Shown: piece by piece, positions 27,801-38,294 of the stretch | Position numbering within the stretch: position 1 is the first letter of the stretch | Layout: the number at the start of each line of letters is the position of its first letter | From: Karstenula rhodostoma CBS 690.94 | Taxonomy: Eukaryota > Ascomycota > Dothideomycetes > Pleosporales > Didymosphaeriaceae | Reading direction: 5' to 3' | Assembly: GCA_010093485.1 (NCBI GenBank) | Contig: MU001511.1 | Coordinates: 892,119 to 956,118, forward strand | DNA: 64,000 bases | Translations under genes and position numbers: made by a program | The notes under the pieces: generated by a model | Database searches by the model: none | What the model was told of the DNA's origin: nothing | Seen by the model: only the letters and a program-made list of their open reading frames with translations

Positions 27801-28016
27801 ATATAAAAATTAATTAGTAATATAAAATTAAGGGAATAGTAGACCTAATAGGCTATTATAAAAAAAAAGTTTAATAGAAATAAAAAAAATAAATAATATT
27901 TACTCTAATAATTTATTATAAAAAAAATAAAAGAGACTTTATATAATAAATTTTTACTAGAATAATTTAATTTTATTTTTTTATATTTCTTTCTCTTTAT
28001 ACTAAACCTATACTAT
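27801..28016 (+). repeat. Left arm of a 216-bp inverted repeat
   Basis: The arm reads ATATAAAAATTAATTAGTAA and onward. It matches the reverse complement of 31,463-31,678 over its whole length with transitions and few indels. The arms flank the fragment of the LTR element. They could be long terminal inverted repeats of an older DNA element, or an inverted pair of short repeats. Confidence 0.65.
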
Positions 28017-28398
28017 AATATTTATATAATTATTATAAAATTATTTTATTTATATATATAACTATATAATACTTATATTTTTATTATTATATTTCTTTAA
28101 TTAATATACTATATATACTAGAAACTAGAGCTTATAAAATCTTTTTTCTAAAGTATTTTAATTATTTATACTATAGTTTTTTATTATTTAAGCGGGAGAT
28201 ATTCTTTATTAATAGTTTAAATAATTAAATTATATTTATAATAGTAAAATAAGAGTATATAAGTTTATATTCTAGAAAAATAAAATTATATTTATATTAT
28301 AGGTTTATTATTATAATATTTTATTTAATTATTCTAATTCTTAAAATATTATCTAAACTAAAAAACTAAATATTAATTTTTTTAAATTAAACTTCTAT

Positions 28399-29572
28399 TA
28401 GGAGGGAAATAATAATAAAAAGATCGAGTTATTAAGTATAAATAAAAATATTAATAAAAAGGTACTTCCCCTAGCTAATAGCTTAAAAATAAATATATTT
28501 TAAAAAAAGGTTATAAAAAAAAGGTAAAGATTAGAGTAGAATTTAAACTAGGGTTATTATATAGGGCTTAGTAATTAGAGGCTTAGTATATAGAGCACTA
28601 ATTACTAGTAGATTTTAATTTTCTTAATTAACTATAGTTATAACTTTCTTCTATTAAGGTTAAGACTAAGTATTATAGTATAGTAATATTATAATACCTC
28701 TTCTCTCTATCTTCTTAAATATTATAATACTATATAATATAATTATAGATTCTAGCTTTTTATTATATAAAGATATACTATTTCCCTAGATAATATAAAT
28801 AGTTAATAAGTATAAGAATACTTATAGTATTATTCTATATTACTATTAATTAGAATTACTAGAAGAATATAACTATAAAACCTTACTTAGCTATTTACTA
28901 AAATACTAAAATACCTACTAAAGTTACTAAGCTTAAAGGTAAGACTATAAAGTAGTTACTATAAATCTAAGACTTTACTAATACCTATTATAAAGTAAAG
29001 TACTCTAATTATAAACCTAACTTAGGGATAGTATAGTATAATATTATTTATAAGTTTATACTTATATAAACTAGTAGATAGTAGATTTTAATACTAAGAA
29101 AAGTTATTCTAGTATATTTACTAGAATAGGCTTAGATATATAATAATAAAATCTAAGCTATTTAGTAATAAAGTTTTAAACTCCTATTACTATTCTATAA
29201 GCTTATAAAGATAACCCTCTATATTTTAAAGAAAGGAAAAGATAAAAACTTTATAAATAAGTTACTAGAGGAGAAAAATATTATATAAATATAGGAGGTA
29301 CTTAAAGCTATTATAGTAATATTAACTAATTTATACTAAGCGATACGCCTAAGGTAGGTTATAAAGTATAGAGTAGGTAGTATTAGTATAGTTATAATAG
29401 TTTAAATAAATAAGAAAGAAATAGGGGTATACTAGTTTTATTATTAGATTAACTACTATAATTACTTTAAGACCTAACTATAAATAGATAGATAGTATTT
29501 CTTTAATTATAAATAGCTATAAAAAGTATTATAAAAACTAATAACTATTATTTATAAAGTAAAAATACTACC
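28399..29572 (-). mobile_element. 1,174-bp retroelement-like insertion with 12-bp target duplication
   Basis: Perfect 12-bp duplications TTAAACTTCTAT lie at 28,387-28,398 and 29,573-29,584. The intact LTR element carries the unfilled site near 22,304-22,315. Read on the minus strand, the last about 205 bases match the separate insertion at 53,351-53,555, including the 3' terminus ATTATTTCCCTCCTA. No terminal inverted repeats and no LTRs are seen. Duplications of this length and shared 3' ends with different 5' ends are typical of target-primed (LINE/SINE-type) insertion. It has been RIPed and has no open frame. Confidence 0.65.
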
Positions 29573-31162
29573 TTAAACTTCTATAATAATATTTATATAA
29601 AAGTTCTTAACTATTTTAATATTTTTAAGTAGTAAATTCTCTAATTATTTTCTATTTTTACTATAAAGAATATTTTTAATTAGATAATTTTTTATTTTTA
29701 AAATAGATAGAGCTTATATTTCTATTTTAATTTAGTTTTCTATAGTTACTTTTTTATAAAAACTAGTAACTAGAAGATTCTAATTATTAATAAAATAAAT
29801 AGTAATTATACTATCTAGAATTATACTCTTAAAAAATAGGTAAAAATTCTATATTATATTATAAATTCTATTTTTAGAAATTTTATTTAAAAGATTAATT
29901 AAATTAATAAAAGCTATTATAATACTATTAAAATAGTTAATAATAAGTTATTTCTTATTACTTATTTTCTAATTAGTATTATTAATTCTAGTCTATAACT
30001 TTAACTATTATAGAAATTTTAGATAACTTAAAATTTTATTATACTCTTTATTAAAAAAATTAAATATTTAAAATCTATTAATTAAAGTACTAGTAATAGC
30101 TATCTATAAGTATTAGTATTTAATTAATTATTATTTATATTAAATATTCTTATAGAGGTAACTAAAATAATTATTATTCTATATATTATTAAATAATTTT
30201 CTACTAAATTTAGTAGTTTAACTACTAAATATTATATAGATTCTAATTCTTTTATAATTAGAATAGAGTAATTATTTCTAGATTAGTATTAAAAATATTT
30301 TTCTAATTTTAGAAAGTATTATTATAGACCTTTTAAATATTTTATTAAGTAGAATTTACTACTTAATTAAATAGAACTACTTAGAGGTAATCTTTTTACT
30401 TAAGACTTTAAAGAAATTATAGATTATAAGTATTTTTTTAGTTTTTTTAACTAAATATATAATTATTTTATAGTAAAGAAACTATTATTTTTTAAATTAA
30501 ATTTTTAAATTCTACTATTTACTCTTTACTTTATTAAGGTAAATATAATATTATACTTAAATAAAAATTTTAGTTATTTTATTAGTAAATACTAAATTAT
30601 TCTTTAGTATATAAAGTAGATATTATAAGGTAAATTTATTATTTTTAATTATATTAATTATTACTAGAGTAAGGAGATTTTAGAAAATAATAGTATAAAT
30701 TTAGTTTTAAAAATTTTATAATTTAAAATAATATATCTACTAGTTATAGACTATAATATAATATTTTATAATTTTTTAAATATAGCTTTCCTTATCTTTT
30801 TTATATAATTTAAGCTTCTACTTATAATTTTTAAAGTTATTTAAAGTAACTAATTAGTATAATTTCTCTAAATTAACTAGTTAAATAGAGCGATTATTTT
30901 TAATTAAAAAGACTATTAAACTATTTAAATTAATTTTAAACTAAATATCTTTAGAGTTTATTTAAAAATATAAGCTTATAAACTAATAAGACTAGCTTAT
31001 TTAATTAATAAGCTAGATCTAAATAACTAGAATAGTTAAATTACTTATAGTTTTATTAAATAAAAAAGGCTTTTAATATAATAGAAGTATTTAAGAGGGT
31101 ATATTTAAATAGTAAAATATATAAAAAAAATTATTTTATATTTTAAATATTAAATTTATAAT

Positions 31163-31368
31163 TATAGTAGAGAAAAAGAATTTAAATATTTCTTTATTTA
31201 GAAAGTAAATTAATTAGATTACTATATAAAAAAAAATTATTAGAAAAACTAGTTATATATTATACTTATTTTAAATTAGTTTAGTACTTAGATTAAAATA
31301 CCCCTTATTATAGCTAATTAGAACTCTATAAATTCTAATATTACTAAATATTATTTATATTTTGAATA
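31163..31368. repeat. LTR of the second (fragmentary) LTR-element copy
   Basis: This is the same length (206 bp) and has the same ends as the other two LTRs, with further G-to-A and C-to-T changes. Confidence 0.8.
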
Positions 31369-31462
31369 AAAGTCTACTAAATAGATTTTATTAGTTTTTT
31401 AAATTTTATTTATTTAACTTCTTTATATTCTTTTAAAATAATTCTATATTTCTTATTAAAAA

Positions 31463-31678
31463 TTATAATATTAGTATAGTATAAAGAAAAAGAAATATAA
31501 AAAAAAAAATTAAATTATTTTAATAAAAGTCTATTATATAAAGTTTTTTTTTTTCTTTTATAATAAACTATTAAAGTAAATATTATTTTCTTTTTTTATT
31601 TCTATTAAGCTTTTTTTTTATAATAATTTATTAGATTTATTATTCCCCTAATTTTATATTACTAGTTAATTTTTATAC
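31463..31678 (-). repeat. Right arm of the 216-bp inverted repeat
   Basis: This is the reverse complement of the arm at 27,801-28,016. The outer end reads ACTAGTTAATTTTTATACTA and lies about 450 bp inside the edge of the AT-rich block. Confidence 0.65.
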
Positions 31679-32506
31679 TATACTAAATAAATATTTAGAA
31701 ATATATAATTAAGTTTAATATTCTATAATTAAAATAGTTATAAATAATATATTAATTATATTAGTATTTAGAGAAATATTATTATATTATATTTTAAAAA
31801 CTAATTAGAATATATAAAATATTTTTTTTTAGTTAATAGAAAGTTTAAATTTTTTTATTCTAATTCGATAATATATAGTTCTAAGGTTTAGTTAGCTATA
31901 TAAAAGTTTTACTATAATAGTTTACTTTTTTATTTTATTTATTATAAATAATAAATATCGAATAACTAGTATTAAAAATAGTATAATTAAAAACTAGTAT
32001 AAATTATAGAAAAAGACTATACCTTATTTTATTAGTAAGTTTTTATATACGAGTTATCTATTAATTAAAAAAGTCTATAGTAGAGTAGATATTTTTTTAT
32101 AAGTAATTTTATATACTACACGATATAATAGCTCTATCTTTTATCCTGATTTCTCTCTAGATAGAAGACCTAAGCCCTGCGATACCAGTGCTTGCCACTT
32201 GAGCACCGCTAGGCCGTTTCAAGACCATTCGGCGATCAGCAACACCATAACCAACCAATACTTCCCAGCTAGAACGCTGCTACACGGATTTTGGAAATGC
32301 ATCTCGCGTTATCAAACATTCTGTCATTACGGCAGCTGCTCTTTCGCATTCCACCGAGTGATGAGGAGGAATCGATGCATAGAATTTTCGCATACGTCAT
32401 GACCTTAGCGTGTACGTGCGGCGCACACGTCGGAGCCGCGACACTTCACGATAACGTGTATCGCGCAAGCATCAAGCGTACCCAAAGGCAACTTTCCACC
32501 GCATAG
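31679..32506. other. Edge of the AT-rich block and upstream region of the phytoene desaturase gene
   Basis: AT-rich DNA continues to about 32,120. Composition then switches within some 50 bp to balanced sequence with ordinary CA/TG content. The last about 350 bp before the ATG at 32,507 are the only non-RIPed sequence available as 5' flank for the gene. I see no clear TATA box or named motif. Confidence 0.6.
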
Positions 32507-34351
32507 ATGGGTAGAATGAAACGCCCACGCAGTGCCGTCGTCATCGGTGCTGGCGTTGGCGGTGTCGCCACTGCAGCTCGCCTCGCCGCCGCAGGATGGA
32601 AAGTCACCGTGGTCGAGAAGAACGACTTCACAGGCGGACGGTGCAGCCTCATCAGGGAAAATGGCTATGTCCGTTTATATTTTGGGCTACCTTTCAGTAG
32701 ACGCTGACATATGACCAGAGATTCGACCAGGGTCCCAGCCTGCTACTACTACCACACCTATTTCATGAGACGTTCCATGACCTGGGGACTTCAATGGAAG
32801 AAGAGGGAGTGCACCTTGTTAAGTGCGAGCCAAATTACAACATACATTTCCACGATGGGACCGCCTTCAAAATGTCTACCGATCTTGCCACCATGAAGGA
32901 AGAGATAGAACGCTTTGAAGGCAAAGATGGCTTTGAGCGATACATGTCGTTCGTACAAGAGTCTCATCGACACTATGAACTATCAGTCACGCATGTACTT
33001 CGCAAGAACTTCTTCTCGATCTTCAGCATGATGCGTCCGAGCTTTCTGAGGCATCTGCTTGCGTTGCATCCATTCGAAAGCATCTACGGTCGAGCGAGCA
33101 AGTATTTCTGGACTGAGAGGCTGAGACGAGTTTTCACCTTTGCAAGCATGTACATGGGTATGAGTCCCTTCGACGCACCGGGCACATATTCTTTGTTGCA
33201 GTATACGGAGCTAGCAGAAGGCATTTGGTACCCCATTGGTGGCTTCCACAAGGTGCGCATATCGTCGAGTGTTGGGCAGTCATTCGCTTATAATCTAGGT
33301 TGTCGATGCACTCGTCAAATTGGGCGAACGGAGAGGAGTGAGGTACCAGCTTAACACCTCAGTGTCTCATATACAAGTTCAGGACTACAAGAAAGGCCTC
33401 ACAGCCACGGGTGTAGTCTTGGACAATGGTGAAGTCATCGAGGCCGACAGAGTCATATGCAATGCTGACCTGATCTACTCGTACAACAACCTCCTTCCCT
33501 CAACAAGTTATGCTACTTCCCTGTCGAAACGCAAAGCGTCTTGCTCAAGTATATCCTTCTACTGGGCGCTTGACAAACAGTTCCCCGAGCTATCGGCACA
33601 TAACATCTTCTTAGCGGAGGACTACAAAGAGAGCTTCGACAGCATATTCAAGAAACATTTGATCCCCGAACAGCCGAGCTTCTATGTCAACGTCCCTTCT
33701 CGTGTCGACCCAACGGCAGCGCCAGAAGGCTGCGATTCCGTTGTGGTTTTGGTGCCTGTAGGCCATCTCTTAGAATCATCGTCTGAGTCACACAGGGGCA
33801 TGGCAGGTACAAGTGGCGCGACGCAAGACTGGGACGCCATGGTCGCGATAGCGCGGGAAACCATACTCAAGACGATTGAAATCCGCCTCAAGATATCGCT
33901 CAACAATCACATCCTCCATGAGTCTGTCAACACGCCGCCGTCCTGGAGAGAAGCATTTAATCTCGACCGTGGAGCCATCCTCGGCCTCAGTCATTCATTT
34001 TTCAACGTCCTTTGCTTCAGGCCAAAGACAGGCCATCCGAATATTCGTGGCTTGAACTTTGTGGGCGCCAGTACGCATCCTGGAACTGGAGTGCCTATCG
34101 TTTTAGCTGGAGCGAAGATCGTGAGTGAGCAGATACTGAACGAGGCGCCTGGCAGTAAGGTGCCGTGGATCGAGAACGGCGCTGCGATCACAAAGGTGAG
34201 AAACAGCCCGCTAGATCGGGCGCAATGGATGCCGATGTTGGACTGGCTTCACTGGGTAGTGATCCTTGTTCTCGCGTTGCTTGCATCGGTATTCGGCTCA
34301 CTATCCCGCGGCTGGGATTGGAGAGAAGCACATTTTGGAGGCGACTGGTAA
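32507..34351 (+). CDS. al-1: Phytoene desaturase (carotenoid dehydrogenase, AL-1/CarB/CrtI family)
   Basis: Fungal phytoene desaturase is a membrane-associated flavoenzyme that introduces the double bonds turning phytoene into lycopene or torulene precursors. Three exons, 32,507-32,668, 32,719-33,252 and 33,299-34,351, encode 582 aa, close to the usual ~590. The introns are 50 and 46 bp, both phase 0. The first has a CTGAC branch site and removes an in-frame stop. The N-terminus has the FAD/NAD-binding VIGAGVGGVATAARLA with VVEKND. The middle has the family blocks RFDQGPSL, MYMGMSPFDAP and YSLLQYTELAEGIWYP. The C-terminal GLNFVGASTHPGTGVP is the CrtI signature. A hydrophobic segment WVVILVLALLASVFG near the C-terminus fits a membrane anchor. 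No phytoene synthase/cyclase or opsin gene is adjacent. The gene appears intact although its ATG is only about 380 bp from RIPed DNA. Confidence 0.93.
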
Positions 34352-34940
34352 CATTTTCATCCATCGCCGCTTCAATAATATCAGCGTTTTACCCCCTCGC
34401 GAGCATTTATATGACACTGCTTCAGAACTGCAACAATGAACTCTACGCGGTTCTACAGGAGGCTGTTGGGCTGGTCAACCCGGGGAGCCGGCTCTGTAGA
34501 GGAGCGGCGCGTTGCTGAAGTCTGGGTGACGATTGCGACGGCGCATCGAATAGTGACTAGGTGCTCGCGATCAGGTTATACGTGGTTCTACGACTGTAGT
34601 CCAACCCCACCGCATCTTCATCGCCACGCCTTAGACCATATAACACTCTTGTGATGAGGTGAGCACATAGTGGTGTACGCACGAAAGGTTCGCTTCAAGG
34701 TTGCACAACACTGTTCTCGGAACCAGTGTGCGCTGGAGGTAAGTCTTCCGTGACGAGCGGGGCGTCTTCATCAAATGGGCCCCGGACAATCGCAGTGCTA
34801 CGCACGCTATCGTAATTGTTGTCTGATTTCCCAACATTGTGACAAGCGGAACAGGACTCTGAATGTTCCGCACTGCTTCGTTTGAGGGGCTGTCCTTATT
34901 CGGCCTGGAATTTATTCTCATCCAACTGGTCTATGTCATG
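34352..34940. other. Intergenic, no gene seen
   Basis: This is 3' flank of the phytoene desaturase and of the minus-strand small gene. Only short overlapping frames are present, with no recognisable protein, splice pattern or RNA gene. Confidence 0.6.
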
Positions 34941-35375
34941 CTAGTAGCTTCGCTGCCCAGGCGAGGGGGACAGGTCGTCCTTTGGTCCCAGTGTGAGGAC
35001 AATCTTTGGAATGCATGACCAATCCCATCTGCGGGGAGTGAACTCTAGCTGCAGTTGTCCGTTCTTAGCCAGCAGCTGCTTCATCTCCTTCGCGGCTTCG
35101 GAGGCCACCACCATTTCAATCTGAACACGCTGTCTGACGAGACGGTTTACATAATCAACACCTGCCACGGGGGAATCTGGCTGTTCATAGTGTAGACGTT
35201 GTAGCGAAGGGCCTTCCAACCTTTTTCGGATCGTGGGAGATGTGCGACGAAGGCTTGCCAATCTTCCTAGTGCTCAATCGTCCATTCCCCGAACCAACTT
35301 AGCCGGTTTGACTTACTTTGGAGATAGGTTTCTACCATCCGGGCCGATTGCTAGGGCATGAAATAATGCGCTCAT
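34941..35375 (-). CDS. Small hypothetical protein, two exons (tentative)
   Basis: The model joins 35,317-35,375 to 34,941-35,262 across a 54-bp GTAAGT...AAG intron, giving 126 aa starting MSALFHALAIGPDG. Phase is kept across the junction. The second exon encodes VNRLVRQRVQIEMVV and an LLAKNGQLQLEF segment that read like real protein. I do not recognise the family. An upstream exon (35,540-35,655) can be spliced in with matching phase, but it has no ATG, so the start is uncertain. No membrane segment or signal peptide is evident. It could also be a gene remnant. Confidence 0.4.
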
Positions 35376-35751
35376 GCGGTGCCTCTTTGGGACGAAAGGT
35401 GCGAATGATGTAGAGGCACATGGTCTTCGGTCGTCGTGATATAATGTCGCAGCCCGATCAGCGAGAGCAGAAGAAGTCAATCGTTTGAGAGCAAGTAGAC
35501 AGGTAATTCAGATGAGGAAGGAGCAATCTAAACTTACACAGTACGTGTCCGGGTCGCTCAACATGGGCAGCATAACGAATGGCTAATATCCTTTCGTACC
35601 AGGTTCTACTAGACTTCCTGGAATAGAGGAGGATAGTCGGTGCGACAATACCCAAGGGGAACTATTTACATCGACAGCGTTGCCCCAGGTTATTGGATGT
35701 AAAACAACGACACTCGTAAACATATTGTTGCGTCGCGTATTGGTGAATGCG

Positions 35752-36511
35752 TTACGCCCACGGTGCTTTGTCTACACCTGCAACGTAGTCGTGGCCAACC
35801 GGCCGCCACATTAACCACCCGTTCAAATTATCAGACTCCAACTCCTTCCACTTCTCACTCGGATACGGCACATTCAGAGATGGGTCCGCTGGAATCAACT
35901 CAATGCAGCCCAGCCCACACCTCTCATAGGCGCCGCGAGCGGTTATGAGCGAACTAATCGCTGTTTCGATACTCAATTCGTCGGCCTTGTTGAGCCCCCA
36001 GCGGATCAATAGCCGCCCAACACCGCGACACCGATGTTCTGTGTGTACCGTGATCGAATGAAGGTCTGCGCGAGTGTCAACACGAAACCCATGACACCGG
36101 CCGCTTTCGCTCACCCATATGTGGCCTCGTCACTCTCTTCCCGATGAAATCCCACAAGCCGTTGATGAACCGCTCAGCAAATTCACGCTCATCCGAGCCT
36201 TCGGGATGCCATGTAGCCACCGTGCGCTCGCCATACGGGTCTGGCTTGTCGTTCACGTACCACTGCGCAAACCCAACAATGACATTTCTGTCACAATCAA
36301 CAGCTTTCAGCATGAAATTTCTTGGGTCCTGCTCCCGAAGCCGTTGGATGGAGCGCTCCTTGCTCCATGCGATGGCTTCATCGCGGGTGGGCAGATTGGG
36401 ACGAAAATGTTTGAGCTGTGGATTGTAGGGCTGCTGCCATGCATCGAGAACCATGGGTGAGATTTCGTTGAAGTCAGCTTCGTCCGTGATGACGGAGACG
36501 GTGATGGGCAT
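35752..36511 (-). CDS. GNAT-family N-acetyltransferase
   Basis: Exons 36,115-36,511 and 35,752-36,065 are joined across a 49-bp GTGAGC...GCAG intron and encode 236 aa. I chose MPITVSVITDEADF (36,511) rather than an in-frame Met 18 codons upstream, because family members begin with this short beta strand. The C-terminal half carries the acetyl-CoA binding motif A in LHSITVHTEHRCRGVGRLL (R/Q-x-x-G-x-G/A), followed by a Leu-rich helix and a late AYERCGL segment typical of motif B. The N-terminal part has the WxxERSIQRLREQDP and VGFAQWYV pattern of fungal stand-alone GNATs. It would transfer acetyl from acetyl-CoA to a small molecule or amine, but the substrate cannot be inferred. No neighbour points to a pathway. 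Confidence 0.85.
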
Positions 36512-37206
36512 CTTGCGCGGCGGGTATCGACTGTTGACGAAGATGAATGAAATGATTAACAGCAAGAGTTCCGTCCCCGGTTTGCCTTGAAGCTATTGTG
36601 GATTGACGTCGTCATCTGATGTTTCCAGCGGAGGCATACGGCCCCGCTTTTGTCGCACTGGTGGATTCGGAAGACCACGGCGCGATAAGCGACAAGTAAC
36701 GTTGAGGTCCGGCTACGTATGGGCCGACTGCCCACTTTTCCAACGAGCCTAATGGGGCTGAAAATGTGGGGTAACGAACATAGGGCGGCTTGGTGCATCA
36801 TATCAGATCTCGAGCGTTATGCGCGAGTGATTTTGCATCTCTTCCGAAACCATGGATCAGATGCGGGCGGACCCGTCACAAGCCCAACGGGCCCTCCTCG
36901 TTAGACTTAGACCGCGCACGGAGTCGTCTTATAGATCAGCTCTTACATCATTCGTTATATAACATGGAGACAGGTACTTGTCCCAATGCCCGGATTTGAT
37001 CATGTCGTCGTTGAAATAATATTTTTCTGAAGCGTGCCAGGGTAAAGCTCAATTCCTGCCATTGAGGCCACCCAAGCTCAAGACATCCGCAGCTCATTCG
37101 ATCGAGAAACTACCAAAAGGACGCTCGCACATCAGCCATCGGCATCAAACAGTTTTATCGTCGTTTTAAGCGCTGCAGTACCTTCCGCAAATCTGCTCTC
37201 CCCAAG
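36512..37206. other. Divergent intergenic region, no gene seen
   Basis: This 0.7 kb separates the minus-strand acetyltransferase from the plus-strand 2EXR gene and should hold both promoters. I see only short overlapping frames and no clear TATA or repeated motif. Confidence 0.55.
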
Positions 37207-38235
37207 ATGGGGATTCGGTCGACCATATCCAAAATCTTCGGCCGCCGCCGTGGCCTCGAAGTATACCAGAAAAACTCACCTTTATTCAAGCTTCCTCTGG
37301 AGCTACGCAACGACATATACATGTATATCTTCGCTTCGGCATTGGTCCATGATCAAACGTTCGAGCCATTATCAGATTGGGATCGTCTTCTGCTTACCTG
37401 TCATGGGATTAAGAATGAGATGGTGTCACTACCTGCGCAACCTATCATCTCTCTTGTCCAACTCGACTGGGAGGACAGCTTTCCCTCCTGCCCGCTACGC
37501 ATAACGTACACGGTGGACGAACAGGGCAAGAGTAACCTGGATATCGCCATTCCGCGCATCATGTGGGAAAGGCACGCACCCTCACTACCAAACTGGATAC
37601 CTCACTTTATATCACCGCTGTTCCGGATCGTCACGGATATTGTGACCATTCAAACATATGAGCACCGACATAGGCATCCAAACCTATTTCTCCCTGACTC
37701 CTCCTTGGACGATGTAGTCGTGTTCTTGCAGTTGATGGCAATAGCCTATGCGCGTATAGCGCCATTGCCCTTGGACTTGCGGAGCATTTGGTACGAAGCT
37801 GCGACAGAACCATGGAACCAACCATCGCCGGCGTTGGTTTCCAGCTCCTGGTGCCACACCGGCGAGCCCTCGTCGGAGAAACAGCTTATGCCACCGCCAT
37901 GTCGAGACTTTTTCAACGCTAAGCGAGTCGAGTTCATCCGTGACTTTGGGCAGATTGATGAGGTCAGGAGTGCCTGGATTCCTCCTGAATATGTTAAGGG
38001 AGTCCGCTTGTTGAGTGTCCTCAAGAACGACTTGGGATTCGATATACGAGGTCGATGTCTGCTCCATGTAGGCTCAGACAGACGTACACTTCTCGATGGG
38101 TTTGCCTGGGAGAGCGACACTAGGTTCCGGAAGGTGGACACGAATACGAGATCCTGGAAGGGGAAATTAAGGTTGCGAATCCGACAGATGTCCTCCAACA
38201 ATATCTTAAAAAATTTATCCGGGATGGAAACTTGA
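37207..38235 (+). CDS. 2EXR/F-box-like domain protein
   Basis: A single exon encodes 342 aa. The N-terminal basic stretch (KIFGRRRG) is followed by SPLFKLPLELRNDIYMYIF at about residues 24-42. This is the LPxELRNxIY motif of the 2EXR/F-box-like proteins that are greatly expanded in Dothideomycetes. Such domains resemble F-boxes, but most members have no assigned function. The rest has no transmembrane segment or catalytic motif that I recognise. The start is the first ATG in the frame and sits a sensible distance before the motif. The gene looks intact. A distant relative of the same broad family lies at 40,118-41,448. Confidence 0.75.
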   Translation: MGIRSTISKIFGRRRGLEVYQKNSPLFKLPLELRNDIYMYIFASALVHDQTFEPLSDWDRLLLTCHGIKNEMVSLPAQPIISLVQLDWEDSFPSCPLRITYTVDEQGKSNLDIAIPRIMWERHAPSLPNWIPHFISPLFRIVTDIVTIQTYEHRHRHPNLFLPDSSLDDVVVFLQLMAIAYARIAPLPLDLRSIWYEAATEPWNQPSPALVSSSWCHTGEPSSEKQLMPPPCRDFFNAKRVEFIRDFGQIDEVRSAWIPPEYVKGVRLLSVLKNDLGFDIRGRCLLHVGSDRRTLLDGFAWESDTRFRKVDTNTRSWKGKLRLRIRQMSSNNILKNLSGMET

Positions 38236-38294
38236 AGAAATGGATATTGGCAACCCGTATACTAACTAATCAGAACACTCCTTTGCACATGCTA
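38236..38294. other. Short convergent spacer
   Basis: This is 59 bp between the stop of the 2EXR gene and the stop of the NCS1 transporter remnant on the other strand. Confidence 0.5.

Larger units (their letters stand above)
28017..31368. mobile_element. 3' fragment of the same LTR retrotransposon (second copy)
   Basis: Sequence from about 28,021 aligns with the interior of the 7.2-kb element from about 21,936 to its right LTR. The fragment ends with its own 206-bp LTR (31,163-31,368). The left two thirds of the element are missing. The copy is interrupted by a 1,174-bp insertion at 28,399-29,572. It is more AT-rich than the first copy. Confidence 0.75.

Noticed and set aside
1..32120. The AT-rich block as a mitochondrial insertion or a centromere
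   Set aside because: Nested elements with target duplications and copy-to-copy C/T and G/A differences explain it as RIPed transposons. No mitochondrial gene was recognised. A centromeric role cannot be excluded but has no positive evidence here.
35458..35655. Upstream exon for the small minus-strand gene
   Set aside because: Phase allows it, but the frame has no ATG and the donor is GTGTAA rather than the adjacent better GTAAGT. It was left out of the model.
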